A DNA stretch of 64,000 nt, from the NCBI GenBank assembly GCA_019695055.1, contig JAIBAT010000104.1, positions 1 to 64,000 on the forward strand, read 5' to 3'. Under the pieces are notes generated by a model that saw only the letters and a list, made by a program, of their open reading frames with translations, had not been told where the DNA came from and made no database searches. Origin of the DNA: Candidatus Sumerlaeaceae bacterium (GTDB lineage: Bacteria > Sumerlaeota > Sumerlaeia > Sumerlaeales > Sumerlaeaceae). Of this stretch, positions 36,689 to 45,212 are shown in pieces. Made by a program: the position numbers and the translations under genes. The first letter of the stretch is position 1, and each line of letters begins with the position of its first letter.

Positions 36689-37653
36689 GGTGTGCCGGAT
36701 ACGGGGCCGTGGTTGGTGAATTGGGAGAGGATGTCACTGTCAGTGACCCTTATCCCGAGACCTAACCGGCGGGCGCGTTCGAGCGCAATCGTGGAAATGG
36801 AACCCATCGCGTGGAGCAAGCCCTTGCCCGTCAATCTTGCCAGACCTTTGGATGCAAGACCCTCCGCGAGAGCGCGGGGCAAAGTCCCGAGATGTTCCCT
36901 AAGAAGTTTCTTCTCGGTGAGGTTAAGCCATAGGAACTGAAAGTAATTCCTTCGGCGTATCATTCCGATGTAATCATTGCCGTGGGCGCGCTTCATGGAA
37001 CCTTCGCCGAGATGGTGGGCAACGGCCCGTGGATTGTAGAGGTTTTGCCAACCGCATTTCAGCGCGAGGTAGGAGACGTCGTAATCCTCCCAATAGCCCG
37101 GTGAAAATATGGGCTGAAATCCTCCAAGACGGAGAAACTCCGTACGGCGAAAAGCGCCTGACCCGCCCTGAACAAACATCGTGGGGCAGAGGGTGGGGGA
37201 GTCCTGAAACATGAGTTCCATGTTTCCGTTTTGCCATCTGGCCGCCATGTTTAGATGATTGGGTTCCTGGTTGGCCCAATCCACAGTCTTACCGGAAACT
37301 CCGAAAACCTTCCCGTCGCTCAGCAGAGGTTCGACCAGCTCGCCAATCATTCCGTGTTGGGGCACCAAGTCATTATTGAGCAGAACAAGAATGTCCCCCG
37401 ACGCTTCCCGGGCGGCCGAGTTGACGTTTTCGCCAAAACCAAGGTTTGACGCGCGCCGAATCAGGCGGACTGACTTAAAATCCCTCTCGATTACGTCGGG
37501 GCTTTTGTCCCTGCTGGCATCGTCCGCAAGAATTAACTCAAAGGAGTGGCCGCTTGCATGGGCGGAGGTCAGTGTTGCGGCTATGCAACGCGCAATAAAA
37601 GCTTCGCCATCCCAGTTTGGAATGACGATGGAAATCCTTGGCGCGGTAGTCAT
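36685..37653 (-). CDS. GT2-family glycosyltransferase
   Basis: 322 aa, GT-A fold. Motifs: ISIVIPNWDGEAFIARCI, LILADDASRDKSPDVI, and VLLNNDLVPQHGMI. It looks like a rhamnosyl-type transferase (later SPGYWEDYDVSYLALKCGW and VAHHLGEGSMK). First gene of a coupled pair with the GT2-GT9 protein; divergent from mutY with only 53 bases between. Confidence 0.91.
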   Translation of the reverse strand: MTTAPRISIVIPNWDGEAFIARCIAATLTSAHASGHSFELILADDASRDKSPDVIERDFKSVRLIRRASNLGFGENVNSAAREASGDILVLLNNDLVPQHGMIGELVEPLLSDGKVFGVSGKTVDWANQEPNHLNMAARWQNGNMELMFQDSPTLCPTMFVQGGSGAFRRTEFLRLGGFQPIFSPGYWEDYDVSYLALKCGWQNLYNPRAVAHHLGEGSMKRAHGNDYIGMIRRRNYFQFLWLNLTEKKLLREHLGTLPRALAEGLASKGLARLTGKGLLHAMGSISTIALERARRLGLGIRVTDSDILSQFTNHGPVSGTP

Positions 37654-37706
37654 GGCAGTGGTTATGACGACGCCAGCTTGGAGTTCAATTCAAACTTTTG
37701 ATACGA

Positions 37707-38837
37707 ATGTCCCGACATAAGCGTGAATCCCCCCATATTATCGGGGAGATACGCAAGGCGCGCGAATTCTCAAAGCAACTTGTTCGCTGGTTCCAAAAGC
37801 ACAAACGACCAATGCCGTGGCGCGAAACGCGCGATCCCTATGCGATCCTCGTGTCGGAGGTCATGTTGCAGCAGACTACGGTGGCGGCGGTTCGGGGCTA
37901 TTACGACAGGTTTCTGGCCCAATTCCCAACCATTGCCGACCTTGCAAATGCAAAGGAGGACGAGGTCCTGTCTGCATGGGCCGGACTGGGATACTACAGG
38001 CGCGCGAGGAACTTGCAGGCGGCTGCCTGCGCGGTGATGCAGCGGCATGCTGGCGTTTTTCCAGCCGACTTTGAGGAAATTTTAATGCTGCCAGGTGTCG
38101 GTCGCTACACTGCCGGCGCGGTCGCCTCTTCGGCATTTGGTCAATCCCGGCCGATCGTGGAGGCCAATTCGGCGCGGGTTCTTGCCCGTCTGTTTGCCGT
38201 GAAGGAGTCCCTAAAGGGAGGCGCAGGACTCAAGGCACTTTGGCAGTACTCCGCGGAATTGCTACCGGATCGCAATGCACGCGACCACAACTACGCACTG
38301 ATGGAACTCGGGTCGCTGGTTTGCACTCCTAAGAATCCGGCGTGCACGGAGTGTCCGGTGCTGACCTATTGTGAGGCGCACCGGCTCGATCTTGTCGCAC
38401 AGATTCCGCGGGTGGAACCCAAACCTGAGAAGATCGCCAGGGCCTTTGCTGGGGCCATTGTAAGGCACGCCGAAAATGTCCTCATTCGTCGCATTCCAGC
38501 GGGGGAGTGGCATGCCGGCCTGTACGAGTTTCCCAAGGTCGAGATCGAGCCGTGGGCTTCGGAGAGCAAGGGCCAGGACGACTTGAAGAACCACATAAGC
38601 CAGGTTGCGGGTCCGGTCAGCAAACTTGAGCGGCTGTCGGACATCCGGTTCACCGTGACGGTGCATTCCGTGACACTTCGAGTCTTTGATATGAAAGTGT
38701 CTCGTCGGCGCTCACCAGCTCCCGGATATTTCTGGCTGCCGGTTTCAGAAATTGAAAAGCTTCCCCTAGGATCCCCACAGAAAAAAGTCCTTAACCTGTT
38801 GAAATCGCCGCCTGAGTGGTTCGAGGTGGAGCCATGA
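37707..38837 (+). CDS. mutY: A/G-specific adenine DNA glycosylase
   Basis: Removes adenine mispaired with 8-oxo-guanine. Start ATG 37707; a TTG at 37698 is also in frame. 376 aa. N-terminal HhH-GPD domain: MPWRETRDPYAILVSEVMLQQT, GLGYYRRARNL, and LPGVGRYTAGA. The 4Fe-4S loop is C-x6-C-x2-C-x5-C (CTPKNPACTECPVLTYC). The C-terminal NUDIX-like recognition domain follows (AGEWHAGLYEFPK). At the usual catalytic Asp the sequence is IVEANSARV (Glu), a departure from LDGNVxRV. It overlaps hprK by 4 bp. Confidence 0.95.
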   Translation: MSRHKRESPHIIGEIRKAREFSKQLVRWFQKHKRPMPWRETRDPYAILVSEVMLQQTTVAAVRGYYDRFLAQFPTIADLANAKEDEVLSAWAGLGYYRRARNLQAAACAVMQRHAGVFPADFEEILMLPGVGRYTAGAVASSAFGQSRPIVEANSARVLARLFAVKESLKGGAGLKALWQYSAELLPDRNARDHNYALMELGSLVCTPKNPACTECPVLTYCEAHRLDLVAQIPRVEPKPEKIARAFAGAIVRHAENVLIRRIPAGEWHAGLYEFPKVEIEPWASESKGQDDLKNHISQVAGPVSKLERLSDIRFTVTVHSVTLRVFDMKVSRRRSPAPGYFWLPVSEIEKLPLGSPQKKVLNLLKSPPEWFEVEP

Positions 38838-39805
38838 ATCCTACACAAGACCTAACCGTAGAGGCCGTCCTTCAGGACAGGGCCAACGTTCTTGACCTAA
38901 AACTGGTGTCGGGAAGCAGCGGCTTGGCGAACCGGATCAACACACCGGAGCTGACGCGTCCCGGCCTGGCATTCGCCGGCTTCTACGAAGTCTTCAGCCA
39001 TGACCGCGTGCAGATACTTGGAAACACGGAGATGTCCTACCTGCGAAGCCTGAGCCACGAGGAGCGTCAGCGACGACTTGCAGAGACCTTTCGATTCAAG
39101 ATGCCCTGCATCATAATCACCAACGGCCACTCGGTTCCCGATGAGATTACGAAGCTCTCCGAGGAGGCGTCGATCCCGGTGTTGGTGACAAGTCTCCCGA
39201 CAACGCGACTTGTGAGCCAGTTGAACGGATGGTTGGAGCGTGTGTTTGCCCCGGTCATCAATATCCACGGTGACCTCCTTGACGTTTATGGAATGGGAAC
39301 GCTTATTCTCGGTGGCAGTGGAGTCGGGAAAAGCGAATGCGCCCTCGAACTTATTGAGCGCGGCCACCGATTGGTCGCGGACGATGTCTGCATCCTGCGG
39401 CGTATGTCGAAGGAAGATCTCGTGGGCCGAAGCTCCGACATGCTGAAATACCACATGGAAATCCGCGGCTTGGGAATCCTGAACATCGAGATGCTTTTCG
39501 GGGTGGCATCGGTGGTGGACGAGAAGCGGCTCGACTTGATTGTTCAATTGGAGAAATGGGATGATACGGTGGAGTATGAACGCCTGGGTATTGATGACCG
39601 GTATCACACGATTCTCGATGTCGAGGTTCCAAAGTATATCATTCCTGTGCAGCCGGGCCGAAACAATTCCATCATGGTGGAAATGGCGGCCCTGTCGCAG
39701 CGCCTGAAGAACCGGGGAATCAATCCGGCCCTGATGATGGAGGCGCAGCTGACGAACGCCATGAACAGCCTGATGCAGGGCGGAAAGGGGCCGGGGCTCC
39801 TTTAG
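38834..39805 (+). CDS. hprK: HPr kinase/phosphorylase
   Basis: Phosphorylates and dephosphorylates Ser of HPr-type carriers. I start at the ATG at 38834 overlapping the mutY stop (ATGA). 323 aa. Walker A GGSGVGKSE, followed by the HprK signature LELIERGHRLVADD, and the late segment MLKYHMEIRGLGILNIEMLF. The N-terminal domain is present. HPr itself is not in the window. In Gram-negative PTS-poor bacteria HprK often acts outside sugar uptake. Confidence 0.95.
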   Translation: MNPTQDLTVEAVLQDRANVLDLKLVSGSSGLANRINTPELTRPGLAFAGFYEVFSHDRVQILGNTEMSYLRSLSHEERQRRLAETFRFKMPCIIITNGHSVPDEITKLSEEASIPVLVTSLPTTRLVSQLNGWLERVFAPVINIHGDLLDVYGMGTLILGGSGVGKSECALELIERGHRLVADDVCILRRMSKEDLVGRSSDMLKYHMEIRGLGILNIEMLFGVASVVDEKRLDLIVQLEKWDDTVEYERLGIDDRYHTILDVEVPKYIIPVQPGRNNSIMVEMAALSQRLKNRGINPALMMEAQLTNAMNSLMQGGKGPGLL

Positions 39806-39820
39806 AGTCCGGCACCTGCG

Positions 39821-41125
39821 ATGTTTTTCTCCTCCCTCCGCGCGCTGGCGCTCTTATCACTGGTATTTGCCATGACCCGGATTGTGCCGGCTGCCAATAA
39901 CAGCCCGATGCAAGGCCAACAGGCTATCGTTGGTCGCAGTGGCTGGATCAAGGTTGGCCTCCAATCCGTTGTCCGGAAACAACAGGTGGGCCTGCCTGTT
40001 GGCGGGCGCATACTGGACGGACTGGACAAGGAACTCGGGCGGCTGACCAAGGGCAGCAACGTCTTTGTGGATGGTTCCGCCGGAGGTATCATTGTCACAA
40101 CCTCCAATGGGCGAATTGGGCCGCTGAATTCTGTAACCATTGAACCGCTGTCGCCGTCGGCGGGCGGCTACTTTGAGTTGCCGTCCGGTCGCTACAGGGG
40201 GCGTTGCCTTATGGTGTCCCGCGGCAGTGGCTTTCAGATCATCAACCACCTGCAACTGGACGACTGGTTGCGAGGCGTCCTGCCAGCCGAGATTGGCGAC
40301 GAGGCGCCTCTTGAAGCGCTAAAGGCGCAGGCAGTGGCCGCGCGGTCTGAAGCGGTCCGGAAACTGGTTCGTCCACCTCATGCTGATGCAGGGTTCGATT
40401 TCTGCACCGGCGTTCACTGCCAGGCTTACAAGGGAATGAAAGAAGAAGTCCCTGCGGCAAACCAAGCGGTGGACGAGACGTTTGGGATCGTCCTAATCGC
40501 AAACAATGAGGTCATTGATGCCGTTTACCATAATGTTTGTGGTGGAACTACGGGTTCACCGGATGAAGTTTGGGACAGCAAACCTGAGGCGTGCCTGACG
40601 CCAGTTTACGACCGGGCCAAAGGCCAAGCGCCCGTCAACCTTTCCGGTGAATCTGCCATGAACCAGTTCCTGAACTCAAACCTTGGAGACTACTTCTGCA
40701 ATCCGGCCCAGCCGGGTTATCCGAACTACGCGAAAAAGTATTTCCGGTGGCAGAAATCCATGTCCGGGGATGAAGCTGGCAGGCGGGCTGGAGTTGGCCG
40801 CCTCAAGGATATCCAGGTCGTTGATCGCCGTCCCAGCGGCCGGGTCAGGAAACTGCGGCTGGATGGTGATCGGGGCAGCAAGACTATCGAAAAGGAACTT
40901 CCCATTCGTAATGCGTTTGACCTGTGGAGCGGTGTCTTCGTGGTCCGGACCGAGCGGTCTGGAGGTTACATCCAGACCGTCGAGTTTGTCGGGGCCGGGA
41001 ACGGCCACGGCGTGGGCCTGTGCCAGATGGGAGCTCGAACCATGGCCAATCTGGGTTTCAAGTACGACCAGATTGTGGCCCATTACTACCCCGGATCGCA
41101 GCTCAAGCGAATCTATCGCCCCTGA
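39821..41125 (+). CDS. SpoIID/LytB-domain exported protein
   Basis: 434 aa with a signal peptide (about 1-25, ALALLSLVFAMTRIVPAA). The SpoIID domain spans about 100-430: YRGRCLMVSRGSGFQIINHL, QAVAARSEAVRKL, DFCTGVHCQAYKGM, YHNVCGGTTGSPDEV, and the closing NGHGVGLCQMGARTMANLG. SpoIID is a peptidoglycan lytic transglycosylase; outside sporeformers the paralogues modify septal or cell-wall glycan. It lies 15 bases after hprK, so mutY-hprK-spoIID appear to be one unit. Confidence 0.92.
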   Translation: MFFSSLRALALLSLVFAMTRIVPAANNSPMQGQQAIVGRSGWIKVGLQSVVRKQQVGLPVGGRILDGLDKELGRLTKGSNVFVDGSAGGIIVTTSNGRIGPLNSVTIEPLSPSAGGYFELPSGRYRGRCLMVSRGSGFQIINHLQLDDWLRGVLPAEIGDEAPLEALKAQAVAARSEAVRKLVRPPHADAGFDFCTGVHCQAYKGMKEEVPAANQAVDETFGIVLIANNEVIDAVYHNVCGGTTGSPDEVWDSKPEACLTPVYDRAKGQAPVNLSGESAMNQFLNSNLGDYFCNPAQPGYPNYAKKYFRWQKSMSGDEAGRRAGVGRLKDIQVVDRRPSGRVRKLRLDGDRGSKTIEKELPIRNAFDLWSGVFVVRTERSGGYIQTVEFVGAGNGHGVGLCQMGARTMANLGFKYDQIVAHYYPGSQLKRIYRP

Positions 41126-41222
41126 TTTTGGGGCAATGTCTTGTAAATAATTTCGGTTGCTAATCTAATTGGCTCGTGGTGGTTTCGATGTCAGTAAGTG
41201 ATTATCCGACAGGGGAGTCAGG

Positions 41223-42296
41223 ATGACAACTGAAGCGAAGCAGGACCGAACACTTGAGGGGATCCTCGGCCACCTGAGGTCCTACCTATCCCTGCGTGAG
41301 CAGCAGGCGATACGAATCAATCCGCGGGTTGCCAACGTGATCGACGACATTGCGTGGACCCAATTGACCAACCTTAGAATGGTGATGGAGAAGACCCGTG
41401 CTTTTGGGCCCGAACGTTTGAGGGTGGCGGATATTCTCGCGAGCGATGACGAGAACAAGCGCCGTTCGCTGTTCCACCACAGCGACCAGAATTCCATCCT
41501 GTTCGAAGTCATGAATCGCGCCGACGACCAGGGAAAACGCAAGGTGTCGGAATGGCCCATTCATGACATGAGAACACTTTTCAAGGCACTGGATCCGTCT
41601 CTGGAAATGATCGTCGAGTTGATCCAGCATTGGTTGCTGTGGGACTTGCCGGATGCTGCGGATGCCTTTGTGTTTGACGAGCAAATTGCCCGTTGTGGTT
41701 ACCTGCGATCGCATGACCTTCCTGAAGAATTCCTTGGGCAGTATCGGCTGATTCTTGGCAAGAAGGCCGACGACCCGGTTAGTGCCAGTGAGGTGCTTCA
41801 GTTTGAACTGGCCCGTTTAGACCGCATCCTGAACCACTTCCTTGCCCGGCGGGCTGAGGAAGAATCCTTCCAGATGATCATCAAGCGCGACGAGGAAACC
41901 TACAGCGCGGCCAACCAGGAGATCCTGCTGATCGCGAAGCACCTGAAGGCGTTGGAGCACGTTGAGAAGTCAGACGGGCCGATTGAGCAGCAATACATTG
42001 ATTACTATTCGCAGTCGCTCCAGTGCGCGCCGGATGACGTCACGAAAGAACGAATGCTCGATTTCGAGCAGCGCGTGGTGGCCGACCGAAAGAAGATGCT
42101 GCACCAATTGCTGGCCGATGACCGATTTCTCGGGGAGCCCTACGACTACAAGAAATGGCAGGCCGGACAATTCAAGACGCGCCATGCGGCTGAGCATGCA
42201 CGGTGCGAAGAATTCCTGAAGGCCCATGCACCGCAGCAGAATGTTGCGGAACCTGTGGCGATCCAGATGGAGGTGGACCACCCGGCGCCGCATTAA
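41223..42296 (+). CDS. Cytosolic helical protein of unknown function
   Basis: 357 aa; start ATG 41223 behind a possible GACAGGGGAGTCAGG ribosome site. No signal, TM segment or recognised motif. Composition is charged and helix-forming throughout, with acidic stretches (EIARDEETYSA-type) and Leu heptads, and a Pro/His-rich tail. About 98 bases behind the SpoIID gene, convergent with sucC. I give no function. Confidence 0.75.
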   Translation: MTTEAKQDRTLEGILGHLRSYLSLREQQAIRINPRVANVIDDIAWTQLTNLRMVMEKTRAFGPERLRVADILASDDENKRRSLFHHSDQNSILFEVMNRADDQGKRKVSEWPIHDMRTLFKALDPSLEMIVELIQHWLLWDLPDAADAFVFDEQIARCGYLRSHDLPEEFLGQYRLILGKKADDPVSASEVLQFELARLDRILNHFLARRAEEESFQMIIKRDEETYSAANQEILLIAKHLKALEHVEKSDGPIEQQYIDYYSQSLQCAPDDVTKERMLDFEQRVVADRKKMLHQLLADDRFLGEPYDYKKWQAGQFKTRHAAEHARCEEFLKAHAPQQNVAEPVAIQMEVDHPAPH

Positions 42297-42308
42297 CCTA
42301 AAAGGGGG

Positions 42309-43466
42309 TTATGCAGCGCGGTTGGAAATCTCCACGGCCTTTTTGGCCCCTTCACTCATGGTCGCGGCGGAAATGAGCGACGAGCCCTTGAGCATATCGC
42401 GGGCTTTCTCCTCATTGGTGCCGGAGAGGCGGATGACGATGGGGGTGTTCCAGTCCGGCAGGTTCTTCAGGGCGATCAGGATGCCCTCCGCCACGAGATC
42501 GCAGCGGACGATGCCGCCGAAGATGTTGAAGAAGATCGTGTTGACCTTGGGGTCGCTCACGATCAGGCGCAATGCGTCGGTCACCTGCTCAGCCTTGGCT
42601 CCGCCGCCGATATCCAGGAAGTTGGCCGGCTCGCCGCCAAAGTGCTTGACGATATCCATGGTGCCCATGGCGAGGCCGGCGCCATTGACGATGCAGCCGA
42701 TCTTGCCGTCCAGCTTCACGTAGTTTAGCTTCAGGCGGCGCGCCTCGCGCTCCAACGGGGCCTCTTCGGCCTCGTCGCGCATTTCGGCGATGTCGGGGTG
42801 GCGGCCAAGGGCGTTGTCATCGAAGTTCATCTTGGCGTCGGCGGCGATCACTTCCTTGGCGCCGGTGATGACCAGGGGATTGATCTCCGCGAGGGAGCAA
42901 TCCTTCTCCATGAATGCCTTGTAGAGCCCCTTCACGATCCCCGCGAAGTCCTTCATGCCCTCCTTGGGGATGTCGACGAAATAGGCCATTTCCCGCACCT
43001 GATAGTCGGTCAGGCCCAGCAGTGGCTCCACCGGCACAAAGAGGATCTTCTCTGGTGTGGAGGCGGCCACTTCCTCGATGTCCACCCCTCCGGCGGCGCT
43101 GGCCATGAAGACGGGCATCTTGCGGGCGCGATCCACGATGATACCGAGGTAGATCTCGCGCTGGATGTCCACGCCCTGCTCGATGAGCACCTGCTTGACG
43201 ATCTCGCCCTTGATGTTCATCTTGAGGATCTGCTTTGCGAGGGGACGCACTTCCTCGATGGTGTGGGCCAGCTTGATGCCGCCCGCTTTACCGCGCCCAC
43301 CCACGAGCACCTGGGACTTCACGACCAGCGGAAAGGTGGCACCCTTCGCGACCATCTTCTTGGCAACGGCCTCGGCCTTGGCTGGCGTCGCGGCAACATC
43401 CCCGTTTGGTGTGCGAACCCCGTAGTTGCGAAGGATCGCCTTTGCCTGATACTCATGAATCTTCAT
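42309..43466 (-). CDS. sucC: Succinyl-CoA synthetase beta subunit (ADP-forming)
   Basis: TCA-cycle enzyme subunit, 385 aa. ATP-grasp start MKIHEYQAKAILRNYGVRTP, then GGRGKAGGIKLA, SLAEINPLVIT, DGKIGCIVNGAGLAMGTMD, and FLDIGGGAKAEQV. No sucD is next to it; leuB follows in the same direction 55 bases upstream. Confidence 0.96.
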   Translation of the reverse strand: MKIHEYQAKAILRNYGVRTPNGDVAATPAKAEAVAKKMVAKGATFPLVVKSQVLVGGRGKAGGIKLAHTIEEVRPLAKQILKMNIKGEIVKQVLIEQGVDIQREIYLGIIVDRARKMPVFMASAAGGVDIEEVAASTPEKILFVPVEPLLGLTDYQVREMAYFVDIPKEGMKDFAGIVKGLYKAFMEKDCSLAEINPLVITGAKEVIAADAKMNFDDNALGRHPDIAEMRDEAEEAPLEREARRLKLNYVKLDGKIGCIVNGAGLAMGTMDIVKHFGGEPANFLDIGGGAKAEQVTDALRLIVSDPKVNTIFFNIFGGIVRCDLVAEGILIALKNLPDWNTPIVIRLSGTNEEKARDMLKGSSLISAATMSEGAKKAVEISNRAA

Positions 43467-43520
43467 CGTAAATGTCCCGTCAAGTTCTGGATGTGGTAGT
43501 GTTGGTTAAGCTGTCTCAAA

Positions 43521-44597
43521 TCAGGCAACAAGGTTGGCGACCAAATCGCCAACTTCGGTCGTGGAATAGCCCATCTTGCCAGCCGCGAGGCTCTTCAGTT
43601 TCTTGCCCGTGACCTCCATGATGGCCTGTTCGATTCGCGCCGCCGCCTCGGTCTCGCCGAGGGTGTCGAGCATCATCTGGCCGGCGCCGATGGCTGCCAG
43701 CGGGTTGATGACATTCTTGCCCGTGTACTTGGGTGCGCTGCCACCGATGGGTTCAAACATCGAGACGCCACCGGGGTCGGGATTGATGTTGCCGCCGGCC
43801 GCGATGCCCATGCCGCCCTGAATCATGGCGCCGAGGTCCGTGATGATGTCGCCGAACAGGTTTCCGGTGACGATCACGTCGAACCACTCGGGATTCTTGA
43901 CCATCCACATTGTGGTGGCGTCCACGTGGGCGTAGTCGCGCTTAATGTCCGGGTAATCCTTCTGGCCCATTTCGTGGAAGGCGCGCTCCCAAAGGCCATA
44001 GATGAACGTCAGGACGTTGGTCTTGCCGCAAAGGGTCAGGGTCTTGGCCTTGTTGCGCCGGCGGGTGAGGTCAAACGCATACTTCAGCGCGCGATCCACG
44101 CCGAAGCGGCTGTACACGGCCGTCTGGGTGGCCACCTCATTGGGGGTGCCGATGTGGACGTTACCGCCCATCCCAGCGTAAAGATCCTGGGTGTTCTCGC
44201 GAACCACCACGAAGTCGATGTGCTCCGGGCCCTTGTCCTTGATGGGGGTCTCGACACCCGGGTAGAGCTTCACGGGGCGCAGGTTGATGTACTGGTCCAG
44301 CTCGAAGCGGAGGCGGAGAAGGATGCCCTTCTCGAGGATGCCCGGCGCCACGTCCGGGTGGCCAATGGCGCCGAGGAAGATGGCGTCAAACTTCCGCAAC
44401 TCGTCGGAGGCATTGTTCGGGAGAACCTCACCGGTCCGCAGGTAGCGGTCGCCACCGAAATCGAACTCCTGATAGTTCAGCTTGAAATCGAACTTCGCGG
44501 CTGCGGCGTCGAGGACCTTGATTCCCTCGCGGACAACCTCTGGGCCGGTGCCGTCACCGCCAAGAACTGCAATGTTATACGACTTTTTAGGGCTCAT
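43521..44597 (-). CDS. leuB: 3-isopropylmalate dehydrogenase
   Basis: NAD-dependent decarboxylating dehydrogenase, 358 aa from the ATG at 44597 with AAGGAATTGGAAG before it. Motifs: [62 protein letters not shown], and [18 protein letters not shown] with [14 protein letters not shown]. Leucine biosynthesis is most likely; tartrate or isocitrate dehydrogenases share these motifs. Other leu genes are not nearby. Confidence 0.85.
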   Translation of the reverse strand: MSPKKSYNIAVLGGDGTGPEVVREGIKVLDAAAAKFDFKLNYQEFDFGGDRYLRTGEVLPNNASDELRKFDAIFLGAIGHPDVAPGILEKGILLRLRFELDQYINLRPVKLYPGVETPIKDKGPEHIDFVVVRENTQDLYAGMGGNVHIGTPNEVATQTAVYSRFGVDRALKYAFDLTRRRNKAKTLTLCGKTNVLTFIYGLWERAFHEMGQKDYPDIKRDYAHVDATTMWMVKNPEWFDVIVTGNLFGDIITDLGAMIQGGMGIAAGGNINPDPGGVSMFEPIGGSAPKYTGKNVINPLAAIGAGQMMLDTLGETEAAARIEQAIMEVTGKKLKSLAAGKMGYSTTEVGDLVANLVA

Positions 44598-44716
44598 GAA
44601 TTCTTCCAATTCCTTAGTGAAAACGCCCCGCCAGAACATTGGCGCGAGCGGGGCTTGTCAAAGCCAAAAAATCGGGGTGTCCGAGTATGGGAACCCCCTC
44701 AGTTGAATGAAATGCA

Positions 44717-45020
44717 AGGGGGGAGGGGGAGGGGGGGGGTAATTTTCATTTATGCGGGTATTTTCCTCCAAGTGCTGTGGTTGGAATCTTTGACGGCTCT
44801 CAAAAAATCGTGCGGATTCTTTGCGATTTTTCGTTATTTCGGGGCGGTGGTGGTTGGCGTGGATGGATTCTGTAAATGGGTTCACAGTCGAGCAAGCGGG
44901 CGGACAAGAGGATGTCAGGTTGAAGCTCCCTTTTTGGAAAGTGGAAGGGAATATGGCACAGGAGGATTGGCTTTGCCTATTCCCTTACGACCTCTAAGAA
45001 CCTCTTCTGGACCCATGAAG
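44717..45020 (+). repeat. Dispersed intergenic repeat (copy A)
   Basis: Between leuB and the glycosidase (44598-45212), where no gene is seen. From a G-rich run at 44717-44740 it goes through ATTTTCATTTATGCGGG, TGACGGCTCTCAAAAAATCG, TTTTTCGTTATTTCGGGGCG, then GAAAGTGGAAGGGAATATGG and the core TTTGCCTATTCCCTTACGACC with GACCCATGAAG. It aligns in the same order with the minus strand of 63665-63295 (copy B), with indels. A 1-nt indel between the copies argues against coding. Confidence 0.8.
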
Positions 45021-45080
45021 TAGGAAGGGGAGTCGGTTTTCTGGCACCCCTCCCAAGGTGCGATGGAAAATTCTTCGTTC

Positions 45081-45128
45081 CCGGAGGTCTTTGACCTCCG
45101 GCTACTGTCTTGCAACCCTCCGGGTTGC
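45081..45128. repeat. REP-like pair of hairpins
   Basis: First hairpin 45081-45101: 9-bp perfect arms CCGGAGGTC / GACCTCCGG with a TTT loop. Read on the minus strand it is preceded directly by GTAG (45105-45102), the tetranucleotide head of REP elements used by RAYT transposases. Second hairpin 45112-45128: GCAACCC / GGGTTGC, loop TCC. Non-coding. Confidence 0.55.
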
Positions 45129-45212
45129 TTGGAGGCCATCGGAAGTCGCTGCACGGTGCCATAAAGTAGTTGTCTGGGTATGGCTTCCGTAAAGGAATTT
45201 GTGGCGTAGGCT

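Noticed and set aside
44757..45020. Coding remnant inside the dispersed repeat (similar short translations in copies A and B)
   Set aside because: A one-base indel between the two copies shifts the frame, and no start or ribosome site is shared.
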